Source: CAVVIO01 sp963748095 (GTDB lineage: Bacteria; Bacteroidota; Bacteroidia; Bacteroidales; UBA10428). Taken from it: DNA of 64,000 bases. Shown in pieces: positions 21,770-32,700 of the stretch. Each line of letters starts with the position of its first letter. Position 1 is the first letter of the stretch. Location of the stretch: the NCBI GenBank assembly GCA_963748095.1, contig CAVVIO010000045.1, forward strand, positions 1-64,000. Reading direction: 5' to 3'. Below the pieces are notes generated by a model that saw nothing but the letters and a program-made list of their open reading frames with translations, did not search any database and was not told the origin of the DNA. Position numbers and translations under genes: made by a program.

Positions 21770-23492
21770 CTAGTGCAGATCTCTGGTAACCTCCGATCCC
21801 GATCCGCCTGTAAGAATATCCATATCTGCACCTTTATCTGCCTGTTGTACATGATCAAGATAAAGATTAACATAACCTCTTGTTACTAAAAGTTTTGGTG
21901 GTACCCATTCCGCTTTACGTTTGTTTAATTCTTCCTTTGTTATATCAAGATGCAGTCGGCGTTTTTCTACATCAAGTTCTATCATATCCCCGTTCTTTAC
22001 ATAAGCCAATGTGCCACCAATAGCCGATTCGGGAGAAATATGCAAAACAACGGTTCCGGCAGCAGTTCCGCTCATCCTGCCATCGGAGATGCGTACCATA
22101 TCTTTTACTCCTTTCATGATCAGTTTCTCAGGCAGATCCACATTGCCAACTTCAGGCATGCCGGGATAACCCTTTGGACCAACGCCTTTCAGTACAATAA
22201 CACTGGATTCGTCGATATCAAGATCCGGATCATCTATTCGCGCATGATAGTCTTCCATGCTCTCAAACACAACAGCTTTGCCTTTGTGTTTCATTAACTC
22301 TGGGGTGGCGGCAGAAGGTTTGATTACAGCACCGTTTTCGCACAGGTTACCTTTGAGCACGGCAATTCCTGCCTTTTTTTTCAAAGGTTTATCAATGCTT
22401 GCAATAACATCACGATTGTAACATTCGGCATCTGCATTGTTTTCATGCAAATTATTTCCGTTTACAGTAATAATATCTTTATGTAAATAATCTTTCAGTT
22501 CTTTAAGAACTACAGGCAATCCGCCGGCATAAAAGAAATCTTCCATGAGGTAAGTTCCGGAAGGCATAAGGTTTACCAGTAATGGTATGTCACTTCCTAA
22601 TTTGTCAAAGTCTTCCAAATCGAGAGGCACGCCTATTCTGCCTGCAATGGCCAATAAATGTACGATCAGGTTGGTAGATCCGCCAACTGCTGCATTTACA
22701 ACAATAGCATTTTCAAAAGCTTTCCTGGTAAGTATTTTCGATAGTCTGAGATCTTCTTTTACCATTTCAACAATTCTTCTTCCGGATAACTGGGCCATTA
22801 CTTTTTTTCTGGAGTCGACGGCAGGTATGGCTGACATTCCCGGCAAGGTAAGTCCAAGGGCCTCCGACATTGTTGCCATGGTAGAAGCTGTTCCCATGGT
22901 ATTACAGTGGCCGCTGCTGCGTGCGGCTCCTATTTCAGCTTCCAGCATGTCTTTGCCTGAAAATCCTTCGGTTTTTTGTTTTTTCTTGATCATCCAGTTG
23001 AACGAACCCGAACCGATCTGACCCCCTTTATATTTGCCATTGAGCATGGGCCCTCCCGGAACAATAATAGTTGGCAAGTCAACACTGCAGGCTCCCATTA
23101 ATGTGGACGGAGTAGTTTTATCGCATCCGGTCAGAAGAACTACGCCATCCAGTGGATTTGCCCGGATCGATTCTTCCACATCCATGCTGACAAGGTTCCG
23201 GAATAACATGGTTGTGGGGCGCATGATGGTTTCGCCCAAAGAGGTGACAGGAAATTCAAGCGGGAAATCCACCTGCTTCGATCACACCTTTTTTGACAAT
23301 TTCCGCAAAATCTCTTAAATGGCCATTACACGGGGTCAGTTCAGACCATGTATTACAAATGCCTATCACGGGTTTTCCCCTGAAATAATCATCGGGATAT
23401 CCCTGATTTCTTAACCATGATCGGTGTACAAATCCCATTTTGTCCGATCCTCCAAACCATTCCTGGCTTCTTAGCTTGGTGTCTTTTTTCAT
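21770..23492 (-). CDS. IlvD/Edd-family sugar-acid (pentonate) dehydratase, one frameshift
   Basis: The ATG at 23492 is preferred to an upstream TTG at 23516. The protein of about 574 residues carries the iron-sulfur dehydratase signatures CNTWSELTPCN, TGCDKTTPSTLMGA and SGHCNTMGTAS, plus the C-terminal GRMSGTAAGTVVLHISPE with the base Ser. The frame stops at 23256. Deleting one base near 23264 gives GGFP-LEFPVTSLGE, as in intact relatives. The family includes dihydroxy-acid dehydratase (IlvD) and the arabinonate/xylonate dehydratases. The operon context, with no branched-chain amino-acid genes nearby, favours a pentonate dehydratase making 2-keto-3-deoxypentonate. The opening (RSQEWFGGSDKMGFVHRSW) also resembles the sugar-acid branch. 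Confidence 0.82.
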
Positions 23493-23731
23493 GATGTCTG
23501 ATTCTTTGGGTAACAATTTTAGTCAATTTTATTGATCTTTCAAAGATCAGAGAAAAAGTATAGGATTGTATTTATTATGAAATCTATGAAGTTTTTTACC
23601 GGATGCTTTGAAATAAATATCCTTTAACGGAAATTATCCTCAACAGAAATTATTATTTTGTCAGACAATAATAATCAATTTTTTATCTTTACAATTACAT
23701 CATTTATTTACTTCTCAGGATATAATTGCCC

Positions 23732-25465
23732 ATGAATACCGGTAAACTTTTTCGAACCAAATCAATCAAAGAAATTTTACAGGATACTCAGGATACAACT
23801 GAAACCGGATTCCATTTAAAGCGAACGCTGACTGTAAGGGATTTGACGGCATTTGGTATCGCAGCTATTGTTGGGGCAGGCATTTTCTCAACTATCGGAA
23901 ATGCCGCTGCTGATGGCGGTCCTGCCATTTCTGTTTTATTTGTTTTTACGGCCATTGCCTGCGGATTTTCGGCTTTATGTTATGCCGAATTTGCATCTAT
24001 GGTACCGGTATCGGGCAGTGCTTATACGTATGCTTATTTTTCATTCGGTGAACTGATTGCCTGGATCATTGGATGGGACCTTTTGTTGGAGTATGCCATC
24101 GGCAACATTGCAGTGGCAATTTCCTGGTCCGACTATTTTACGGAATTTGTTCGGGGTTTCGGAATTCATATACCCGAGTACCTGACGATCGATTATTTAA
24201 GTGCTTTTCATGCACATGAAAAAGTGCAGGGATTACTGGCAAATGGCGATGCTTTAAGTTCACTTACCGCTTCTGTTCGTTACGCAAACGATGCATGGTT
24301 GCATGCTCCTTCATTAGGTCCATTGAAGATAATAGCCGATATTCCTGCCCTGGCTATTGTAGCCATCATTACCTGGGTTGTTTTTGTGGGAATTAGCGAA
24401 TCAAGAACTGTTAACAATATTATGGTTGCCATCAAACTTCTGGTGATCTTTATGGTAATTGTGATCGGCTCATTTTATACGCATCCCGATAACTGGAGCC
24501 CTTTTGCGCCCGAAGGGATTTCAGGCATTCTGAAAGGGGTATCTGCGGTTTTTTTCGCGTTTATAGGGTTCGATGCCATTTCCACAACCGCCGAAGAATG
24601 TAAAAATCCAACCCGTGATCTGCCAAGAGCTATCTTCTATGCCCTGTTTATCTGTACTATATTATATGTGTTAGTAACACTGGTACTCACCGGTATGGTG
24701 AAATATACCGAATTAAGGGTTGGGGATCCGTTAGCATTTGTATTTGATAGAGTTGGACTCCCATGGATAGGAGGAATTATTGCATTCACTGCCCTGATAG
24801 CCATGGCCAGCGTATTGCTTATATTCCAGCTGGGGCAGCCCCGTATCTGGATGAGTATGAGTCGCGACGGATTATTACCAAAAGCTTTTTCCAGGATACA
24901 TCCCCGGTTTAAAACACCTTCGTTTGCGACTATTGTTACCGGATTTGTAGTGGCCATACCTGCATTGTTCATGAATCTTACTGAAGTAACCGATCTAACC
25001 AGCATAGGTACTCTTTTTGCATTTGTGGTGGTATGTGGTGGAGTATTGGTCCTTCAAAACAATAAATCTTTGCCTTCCGGCAGTTTCAAGGTACCCTATG
25101 TCAGCGGAAAATATATAGTACCCCTGCTATTAATTGCAGCACTTTATTTAAGCTATAGGTTTAATGTAAAATACTGGAAGGAGTATTTCACTTTCACATC
25201 TTCTGAAGGTTTTCAACCTTTCGCCATCATCATCGAAAAAGTTCCCATGATGATCTTTATGCTGGTAACTTTGTTTATTGCAGTTTTAAGTTATGTGAAG
25301 AAACTTTCTTTAATTCCGGTTCTTGGGCTACTGAGTTGTCTGTTCCTTATGACACAACTGGGATATACCAACTGGCTTCGTTTTTTAATATGGCTGGTGA
25401 TCGGATTAGTTATCTATTTTACATTTAGTCACAAGCATAGCCGGTTAAATTTGAACAATAGTTAA
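23732..25465 (+). CDS. APC-superfamily amino-acid permease (cationic type)
   Basis: The protein has about 577 residues and 12-14 membrane helices. The first helix has the classic GIAAIVGAGIFSTIG substrate-binding motif. Others are FGELIAWIIGWDLLLEY, FAFIGFDAISTTAEECKNP and QPRIWMSMSRDGLLP, all typical of the CAT/YfnA-like amino-acid transporters. ATG at 23732 is preferred to a TTG six bases upstream. It is divergent from the pentonate operon, with 239 bases between starts, and has no partner gene; the AcvB-like gene follows after 58 bases. The substrate cannot be told from the sequence. Confidence 0.88.
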   Translation: MNTGKLFRTKSIKEILQDTQDTTETGFHLKRTLTVRDLTAFGIAAIVGAGIFSTIGNAAADGGPAISVLFVFTAIACGFSALCYAEFASMVPVSGSAYTYAYFSFGELIAWIIGWDLLLEYAIGNIAVAISWSDYFTEFVRGFGIHIPEYLTIDYLSAFHAHEKVQGLLANGDALSSLTASVRYANDAWLHAPSLGPLKIIADIPALAIVAIITWVVFVGISESRTVNNIMVAIKLLVIFMVIVIGSFYTHPDNWSPFAPEGISGILKGVSAVFFAFIGFDAISTTAEECKNPTRDLPRAIFYALFICTILYVLVTLVLTGMVKYTELRVGDPLAFVFDRVGLPWIGGIIAFTALIAMASVLLIFQLGQPRIWMSMSRDGLLPKAFSRIHPRFKTPSFATIVTGFVVAIPALFMNLTEVTDLTSIGTLFAFVVVCGGVLVLQNNKSLPSGSFKVPYVSGKYIVPLLLIAALYLSYRFNVKYWKEYFTFTSSEGFQPFAIIIEKVPMMIFMLVTLFIAVLSYVKKLSLIPVLGLLSCLFLMTQLGYTNWLRFLIWLVIGLVIYFTFSHKHSRLNLNNS

Positions 25466-25523
25466 GATCATATAGTATTCAATGTAAATTTATTAGGATT
25501 CATTAAAACTTAATATTTGTTGT

Positions 25524-26937
25524 ATGGGAAAATTTAATATCCTGGTTTTCCTCACGATTTTTACCCTCCATAATTCTGTGTCTGACGGGCAAATTGTTGA
25601 AGATTCACTTGTTTTTGGAAAGTTTGGAAAAATAATGGTTTATAAACCCACCATTGAACCGGCAGAGATTGTAATTTTTGTTTCAGGGGATGCGGGATGG
25701 AAATACGGAGTGATAGATATGGCCAGGAGGCTAACGAAAGAGGGGGCTATAGTTCTGGGAATTAATGTTACACATTATCTGCAGGTATTACAAAAAGAAA
25801 AAGTACATTGTCACTATGTTTCTGCTGATTTTGAAATTCTGAGCCAGTATGTTCAGAAAAAATACCATTTTAAAAAGTATGAATTACCGGTTCTGGCAGG
25901 ATATTCTTCCGGCGCCACTTTGATATACGGAATTATGGCACAGGCTCCCAACGACACTTATAAAGGTGGTCTGGCCCTTGGTTTTTGTCCCGATATTACT
26001 TTAAATAAACCGTTATGTAAGGGTAGCGGCCTCAGTTTCGATACGATTAAACACGGATATTATATTGAAACCACGAAAGGACCTGACTGCTCCTTTTATT
26101 GCCATAACGGGACAACTGGATGATGTTTGTGACGGTGAGAGCACAATAAATTTTATGAAAGGAATTGAAAATGGGAAACTGTATTACCTGCCCCAGGTAG
26201 GACACGGATTTACTAAACCAAGAGACTGGTTACCCTCATTTCTGGAAGGATATCGTCATATAACCGTTTCCTTTGAAAACAAATCGAAGTCTGATATAGA
26301 GGAACTTGAGAAACTTCCTATCGTTGAAACCCCTGCCATGGTTGATGATAGCAATATGCCGTTGATAGTTGGAATTTCGGGAGACGGGGGCTGGAAAGGA
26401 ATGATTGAAAACATGGCATTGAAAATTGCAGATAAGGGAATTCCTGTTGTCGGTATCGATGCGTTGAAATATTTCTGGAATTATGTTTCTCCCGATAAAG
26501 CTGCTGAAGATATTGGTAATGTTATTGCCAGTTACATGCAGAAATGGAATAAAACAGATGTGGTATTACTTGGATATTCTTTCGGGGCCGATGTGCTTCC
26601 ATTTATTGTTAACCGTCTTCCTGAATATTTGAAAACACATATCAAACTTGTAGTTTTAATGTCACCTGATAAATCAGCCGATTTTGAATTTCACTTTACC
26701 GACTGGTTTGATGAAAGCAGTCGCGATGCATTCAACGTAGCTCCTGAGCTTCAGAAAATAAAAGTTGTCCCTGCTGTGATTATTTACGGAGAAAAAGAAA
26801 ACGATTCCCTTGTAAGAAATATTTCCAACAGAAAAATTAAAATTATCAAGGTACCCGGCGATCATCACTATAATTATGATACAGAGAATCTCGTGAATCT
26901 TATTTTAAAAGAAATAAAAACACAAGCTTCAAAATAA
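25524..26937 (+). CDS. AcvB/VirJ-like exported protein with two hydrolase domains, one frameshift
   Basis: A signal peptide (NILVFLTIFTLHNSVSDGQ) is followed by two tandem alpha/beta-hydrolase domains. Each opens with the family motif SGD-x-GW (SGDAGWKYG near residue 54; SGDGGWKG in the second half) and has a nucleophile elbow (GYSSGA near 131; GYSFGAD). The second ends with a His in PGDHHYNYD. The frame of the first half stops at 26123. The second half is recovered by dropping one base near 26085, giving LTAPFIAITGQLDD. Agrobacterium AcvB has this layout and is reported to hydrolyse lysyl-phosphatidylglycerol in the periplasm; VirJ is a shorter relative. The same activity here is only inference. 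Confidence 0.78.
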
Positions 26938-27062
26938 TACTGCTCTTTTTGCTTAATATTGATATAGCTTGAAACAGTTAAATTAAACCGAGTTTCCCTT
27001 ATTGAGTTCAGAGATATAAATAGTATATTTCGGTTTTAACCAATCTAACCAAACTTTATAAA

Positions 27063-27491
27063 ATGAAAAAAGCAATAGTAATCTATCACAGTAAAACAGG
27101 TATCACAAAGAAAATGGGAGAGGAGATTTCTGATTTCCTGAAGATTAATAATATTCAGCCTGAGATTTTTTCGATCAGTGAATTTAAAAATGAAAAACTG
27201 AAAGATGCGGATTATGTGCTCATCGGCTGCTGGACCAGCGGATTAATGCTTTTTCTGCAGCATCCGGAAAAAATCTGGGTGAATTTCGCCAGACAGTTAC
27301 CCGATCTTAGCGGGAAGAAAACCGGTTTGTTTACTACTTATAAACTGGCTACCGGCAGTATGTTCAGAATTATGAAAAAGCACCTGAAAACAGATCCCGG
27401 TGACAATCCGATTGAATTTAAATCACGAAACGGACATTTAACAGAAACAATCAAATCGGATTTATTGAAATTTATAGGGGATTCAAAATAA
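27063..27491 (+). CDS. Flavodoxin-family protein
   Basis: The 142-residue cytoplasmic protein begins with the FMN phosphate-binding loop of flavodoxins (IVIYHSKTGITKKM). It continues with a second conserved loop at DYVLIGCWTSGLM and a third at GLFTTYKLATGSM. It is a little shorter than classical flavodoxins and lacks the long-chain insertion. It may carry electrons or act as a small FMN-dependent oxidoreductase. It is a single gene with 125 bases before it; the YdeI-like gene follows after 64 bases. Confidence 0.78.
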   Translation: MKKAIVIYHSKTGITKKMGEEISDFLKINNIQPEIFSISEFKNEKLKDADYVLIGCWTSGLMLFLQHPEKIWVNFARQLPDLSGKKTGLFTTYKLATGSMFRIMKKHLKTDPGDNPIEFKSRNGHLTETIKSDLLKFIGDSK

Positions 27492-27555
27492 ATTGTAATT
27501 TAAATTGTTTGCCTGATCTGTTTTCCCAAGATATAAATTAAACCAAAACATTGTT

Positions 27556-28149
27556 ATGGAAACAGGGGATGTTACCTTTTTTAAAACACCGGCTGAATTA
27601 CATAGTTGGTTCGAAAAAAATCATGAAAATGTTTCGGAACTTTGGATTGGGTTTTATAAAAAAAGTTCAGGATTAATAGCTGTGAATTACAAAGAGGCGC
27701 TCGATGAAGCTTTATGTTTTGGATGGATCGATGGCATACGAAAGGCTTACGATAGTAACAGTTATACCATACGGTTTACTCCTCGAAGAAAGGGAAGTAT
27801 CTGGAGTAAAATAAATACGGACAGGGTGATGGAGTTAACGGAATCGGGACGAATGCAATCTTCCGGTCTTAAAGTTTTCAGTGAAAAGGATGTGAAAAGA
27901 GTGGAACTTTATTCTTATGAAAACAAGCCTGAAAAGCTGGAGGACGAATACATCAAAAGATTTATGCAATATAAAAAAGCATGGGAATATTTTCAGTCAC
28001 AAACGCCTTTCTATCAACGAACTGTAAACTGGTGGGTTATGAGCGCCAAAAAAGAAGAAACACGGTTGAGGCGCCTTGAGATTTTAATCAGCAACTCGGA
28101 AAAAGGTAAAAAAATACCTCAGATGAGACGGACTGACGAGAATGGTTAA
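27556..28149 (+). CDS. YdeI/OmpD-associated family protein
   Basis: The protein has 197 residues and no signal peptide. It has the family core: FFKTPAELHSWFEKNH, ELWIGFYKKSSG, the very conserved EALDEALCFGWIDGIRK, and FTPRRKGSIWSKIN. The C-terminal half is helical (FQSQTPFYQRTVNWWVMSAK) and ends in a basic tail. The family is widespread; in E. coli and Salmonella it is linked to resistance to antimicrobial peptides, but its mechanism is not known. Confidence 0.85.
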   Translation: METGDVTFFKTPAELHSWFEKNHENVSELWIGFYKKSSGLIAVNYKEALDEALCFGWIDGIRKAYDSNSYTIRFTPRRKGSIWSKINTDRVMELTESGRMQSSGLKVFSEKDVKRVELYSYENKPEKLEDEYIKRFMQYKKAWEYFQSQTPFYQRTVNWWVMSAKKEETRLRRLEILISNSEKGKKIPQMRRTDENG

Positions 28150-28181
28150 ACTTTGTATTTAAAATTGTAGCAGCTGCTAAA

Positions 28182-28784
28182 TTACTCACTTATCCATGTG
28201 GTTTTATCAGCGGCAGGAATTCGTTTACGATCGGGTAGCGAAAGGCCTTCCCGGGGAATTCCCAACTGAAAAAAACCAATGCAATGATCGTTTTGTCCCA
28301 ACCCGAGAAAATCCTTAAGTTGCCGGGTGTAGCATATATCGCCCGTACTAAGATAGCCTGCAATACCAAAAGGTTTCATGCTGATATAAATATTTTCAGC
28401 TACACAGGCGGCGGCCTCTATTTCTTCAATTTCCGGAATATTTTCTTTGTTGCCCCTGCGCATACACACGGTAATAACGTGAGAAACCTGTGAGGCTTTT
28501 GATGCATATTTATCGTACTTTGTTTGTTTGAATTTGTCAGACGGGGTAGTCTCTTTATAGATTTCTTTCAGTTTCTCAAAAAATGTATACACTCCTTTCC
28601 CATGAAACACCTTGAATTCCCAGGGTTCTGTGTGGCCATGATTTGGAGCCCAGACGGCCAATTCCAGTAACTCTTTAATAACCTCATTATTTATTTTTTT
28701 ATCAGGGTCGAAATTTACAGGATAAACCGACCGGCGATCCCGGATAAGTTGCTTTACTGTTTCTTTTGAAATAGATGGATTCAT
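28182..28784 (-). CDS. Nitroreductase-family FMN oxidoreductase
   Basis: The 200-residue protein has the nitroreductase fold: the FMN-binding RDRRSVYPVNF start, LAVWAPNHGHTEPWEFKVF, a central AAACVAENIYISMKPFGIAGYLSTG, and FFQLGIP near the end. It is close to the short YdjA-like branch. The substrate is unknown. It is convergent with the YdeI-like gene, 32 bases from stop to stop, and probably a single gene. Confidence 0.85.
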   Translation of the reverse strand: MNPSISKETVKQLIRDRRSVYPVNFDPDKKINNEVIKELLELAVWAPNHGHTEPWEFKVFHGKGVYTFFEKLKEIYKETTPSDKFKQTKYDKYASKASQVSHVITVCMRRGNKENIPEIEEIEAAACVAENIYISMKPFGIAGYLSTGDICYTRQLKDFLGLGQNDHCIGFFQLGIPREGLSLPDRKRIPAADKTTWISE

Positions 28785-28890
28785 ATGCGTTAATTTTCAC
28801 TAATTCAATTAACAGCATAATTATTAAAGAGTTTAGATTACCTGGTAAATAATTCATGAAATATAATAGAATAATGCAAGTAAATCCGGT

Positions 28891-29151
28891 TCAACTATTT
28901 GAATTGCGTTTCGACCTGAGTGATATTAGTGCAAATATGCCAATGCACATCCAGGCAAAATTAAGAAAGGAGGCCGGGAATGAACCGAAATAAAAAGTAT
29001 TCACAAGTAGAAGACCACTACCAAATATATTCAGAAATTGATAAATTGAGGAATTGGGTTTTACTTTATTATAGGATACCAGTGCATAGGCGATTAGAAT
29101 AGCAGAAGATCCACTCCATCCTAAAATATCAATAATTATGTTATGAGGCAT
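28891..29151 (-). CDS. Small membrane protein of the CBU_0592 type
   Basis: The protein has 86 residues and three hydrophobic helices: DILGWSGSSAILIAYALVSY, then FLNIFGSGLLLVNTFYFG and ASFLNFAWMCIGIFALISL. The tail is basic. The sequence fits the CBU_0592 family of small inner-membrane proteins, whose function is unknown. It is a single gene with 106 bases to the nitroreductase start on the same strand. Confidence 0.72.
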   Translation of the reverse strand: MPHNIIIDILGWSGSSAILIAYALVSYNKVKPNSSIYQFLNIFGSGLLLVNTFYFGSFPASFLNFAWMCIGIFALISLRSKRNSNS

Positions 29152-29706
29152 GATGAAATAGTTTTTGTTATAATGATAAATAATATTTCTGAATATACAA
29201 GTTTTTTGTTTTTCATCCTGATAAAAATTAGTTACATTCTATTTTTCCAATTTGTTACACACAACTTGAATGAGAGTTATTATCAGCTATATTTTTAATA
29301 ATATTATTTAGTTCTACAACTTTTATATATAGAAACTATCAATGAACCGAAATACAAATTTTTACTGTATTTATTGATAGTGAGCTTATTGCTAATTTCA
29401 TTACTATAAGAAATAATAATGTTTATTTTAATTCTAAATTAGAAAATGGTGATGCAAATCACCGGTTTGATAAATAATTATTTGGAAGAAATTAAATCTT
29501 TTAAGATATATTAGCGTATTAAGTTGTAACTATCAACTAAATAATACATGAACAGTATAGTATCTGAATAGATACCTTTTTTTAATACTCTACATTTATT
29601 AACTTGTATATTTATTATATTGAAAACATATGTTTTCACTATTCCATACTTAGAAATATAACTCTTTGAAAAGTTCAATGACTTCAAAGTATAAGCTTAA
29701 TAGAAA
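29152..29706. other. Long AT-rich intergenic region before the sensor kinase
   Basis: The 555 bases between divergent genes have no gene-like open frame, and A/T makes up most of the region. It must hold promoters of the small membrane protein and of the kinase at 29707. I see no strong hairpin or direct repeat, and no promoter match I would defend. Confidence 0.45.
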
Positions 29707-32700
29707 ATGATCAGATTTAAATATCAGAAATCATCAATAAATTTTCATAGTTATCTCACTTTAATTGTATGGTTAGTAACCGGAATTCAGGCGTCTTCCC
29801 AGAATAGTTTAATGAGTTTCGATCATCTAACATCGGTAGATGGTTTATCCAGTAATATTATTAATTGTGTGCTGATGGATTACCAGGGATATGTTTGGAT
29901 CGGCACCGATGACGGACTCGATCGTTATGACGGGTATTCTGTGAAAGAATATATCAACAATGTAGGCGATACCAACTCACTTCAAAGTAATGAAATTTTT
30001 ACTCTCTTTGAAGATGCAGATAGTAATCTTTGGATTGGTACCCGAAGCTCTCTTGATATGTACGACCGTAAAAAAGATCGCTTCCGTCATTTTTATGCAC
30101 GAGGACCCAATTCCGATAATTATGGACATGCCATAACCTCCATCTGTCAATATAACGATAGCATCTTATGGATGGGTACTATCGACATAGGAATTTATGT
30201 AATGAATACCAGAAACTTCACATGGAAATATTTGCCCTTAAGGTCTGTAAATTACCCGGGAAAGGATGTTAACAGGGTAAAAGTAATTTATAAAGACAAC
30301 GAGGAGACCATTTGGGTGGGTACACTGGATGAGGGTTTATTGAAATACCTGCCTGACCGGAATGCATTTTATTCATATAAGAATAATCCGGATTCAGATA
30401 ATTCAATCAGCAGTAATTATATTTATGCCTTGTCCGGTGATCCGTCGACCGGTACTGTCTTTGTTGGTACTTATGGTGGCGGATTAAATATTTACAATCA
30501 AAAAACAGAAAAATTCAGCAGGTTTTATTTTAACGATATACCAAATAACAGTCAGGTAAATTATATTAAAGCGTTGGTATTTTATGGTGATAAATTATGG
30601 ATGGGAACGGATGGCGAAGGAATTAAAATTATCAATTTTAAAGCCAATAGTTTTCTAAATCTGGATCCGGAAAATAGCAATAATTTCACTTTATTAAATA
30701 ATGGAATTACCTGTGTTTATAAAGATCATCAAAACAATTTCTGGGTCGGACATTACCAGGGCGGTGTTGATATCTATAAGTCAAACAAGAAAAAATTCAT
30801 ACATGAATATTCCAATGCAGCATTTTCCGGACGTTTTGGAATAGATCGTATATATTCCATTTTTGAAGACAGTGAAGGCAATTTATGGACTGGTTCTGAT
30901 TTAGGCAGGTTTGAAGTTATTGATCATGTCACAAAAAAAAGTAAAGTATATCACCGTATCATAGATAAAAAAACAGGAATTCCTCAGAATAGCCTGGTTA
31001 CACAAGCTATTTACGAGGATAGTCATCATAATATGTGGTTTGGCTTTTATCATGGTGGAATGGGTATGTTCAATCCGACAACGGGGAAATTCAACTATTT
31101 TATTCATGATCCAGATAATCCCAATAGTCTGATTAATAATAATGTTTATACGATTACCGGAGATTCCTACGGGAATATTTGGATAGCTACTAATGGTGGA
31201 GGTATAGATGTGTTCAATCCCCAAACTAAGAAGTTTAAAAATTACAGTATGAATGATTCAAGTAATTTTGCCAATGATTGGGTACGACCTATTTATGAAG
31301 ATTCCAAAAAAAATATGTGGATCGGAACCTATTGGGGATTAAGTAAATATTTAAGAAAGGAAGATCGTTTTGTAACTTACCTTAATATTCCGGGTGATAC
31401 AACAAGCATTAATGATAATATTATTTTAACTATATGTGAAGACTCCAGGCATAATATGTGGATGGGAACTTCACGTGGACTAAACCGCTATAACGAAAAA
31501 CAAGATAATTTTACATCCTTTACCACTAAGGACGGATTACCAAACAGTACAATAAAAGGAATTATTGAAGACGATAAAGGAAATTTATGGTTGAGTACTG
31601 ACAAAGGATTGTCAAAATTCGATCCCGAAAATTTGACATTTAAAAATTATGATTACCTGGATGGATTACAGGGGAACAGTTTTATACGCGGATCATATTG
31701 TAAAGGTGAAAACGGGCGTTTGTATTTTGGAGGGATGAATGGTTATACGACTTTTTATCCCGATAGCATCAAGGATGATCCATTTCCACCAAAAGTTCTG
31801 ATATCAGAAGTTTCTATTTTCAATGAACCTTTAAAAATTGGTGAAGAGTACGACGGAAACGTTATATTAAAGGAAAGCCTTACAAATGATTCTCATCTCA
31901 CCTTTAAATACACAGAAAATCAAATCAGCATTACTTTTACCGGTTTTCAGTATACTTCACCAAATGGAATTAAATATTCTTATTACCTCGACGGAGTAGA
32001 TAAGACCTGGAACAATGTTGGTGCCGACCACCGTAAAATTACTTATTCCAATCTTTCACCGGGTAAATATAAGTTTATGGTAAAAGCGGCCAATAAAGAT
32101 GGTGTGTGGAGTAAAGGCATGGCTACACTCGAATTTAATATTACCCCGCCTTACTGGATGACAACATGGTTCAGGATATTGATGATCGTTGCCTTAATTG
32201 GTGGAATATATTTATTCATATACTTTAGGTTACGTATGATCAGAATGCAAAAAAAATTACTGGAAGGTCGTGTAGCAGAACAAACAAGTGAATTAAGAAA
32301 GAAGAACGATTTATTACTTAAACAGACTTCTGAGCTGAATGAATCAAATACTCAGCTTAAAGAAAGACAACAGCAAGTTGAAGAACAAACCGAAGAACTA
32401 CTCAGTCAGTCGGAGTTTCTCGAAAAAACAAATGCAGAGCTGGAAGATTTGAATAAGTCAAAAGATAGATTTTTTTCTATTATTGCCCATGATTTGAGAA
32501 GTCCGTTTAACACTATTTTCGGGTTTGCCGAATTGTTGCAACAAAAAAAGGATACCATTACCAATGAAAAGAGGAACCAGTATGTTTCTGCTCTGTATAC
32601 TTCGGCAAAAAGGGTTTATATACTTTTGGAAAACCTGTTACAATGGTCACGTACACAAACCAGCCTTATCAGTTTTGAACCCCGTAATTTTCTTATTAAT

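Noticed and set aside
21770..23492. Dihydroxy-acid dehydratase for branched-chain amino-acid synthesis (ilvD).
   Set aside because: No other ilv or leu genes are nearby, while the next three genes form a pentonate route. I keep the family name and assign the sugar-acid role as inference.
23657..23691. TTTG and TATCTTTA before the amino-acid permease as a promoter.
   Set aside because: The spacing between the two boxes is 23 bases, longer than the usual 19-21, and the second box lacks the final G.
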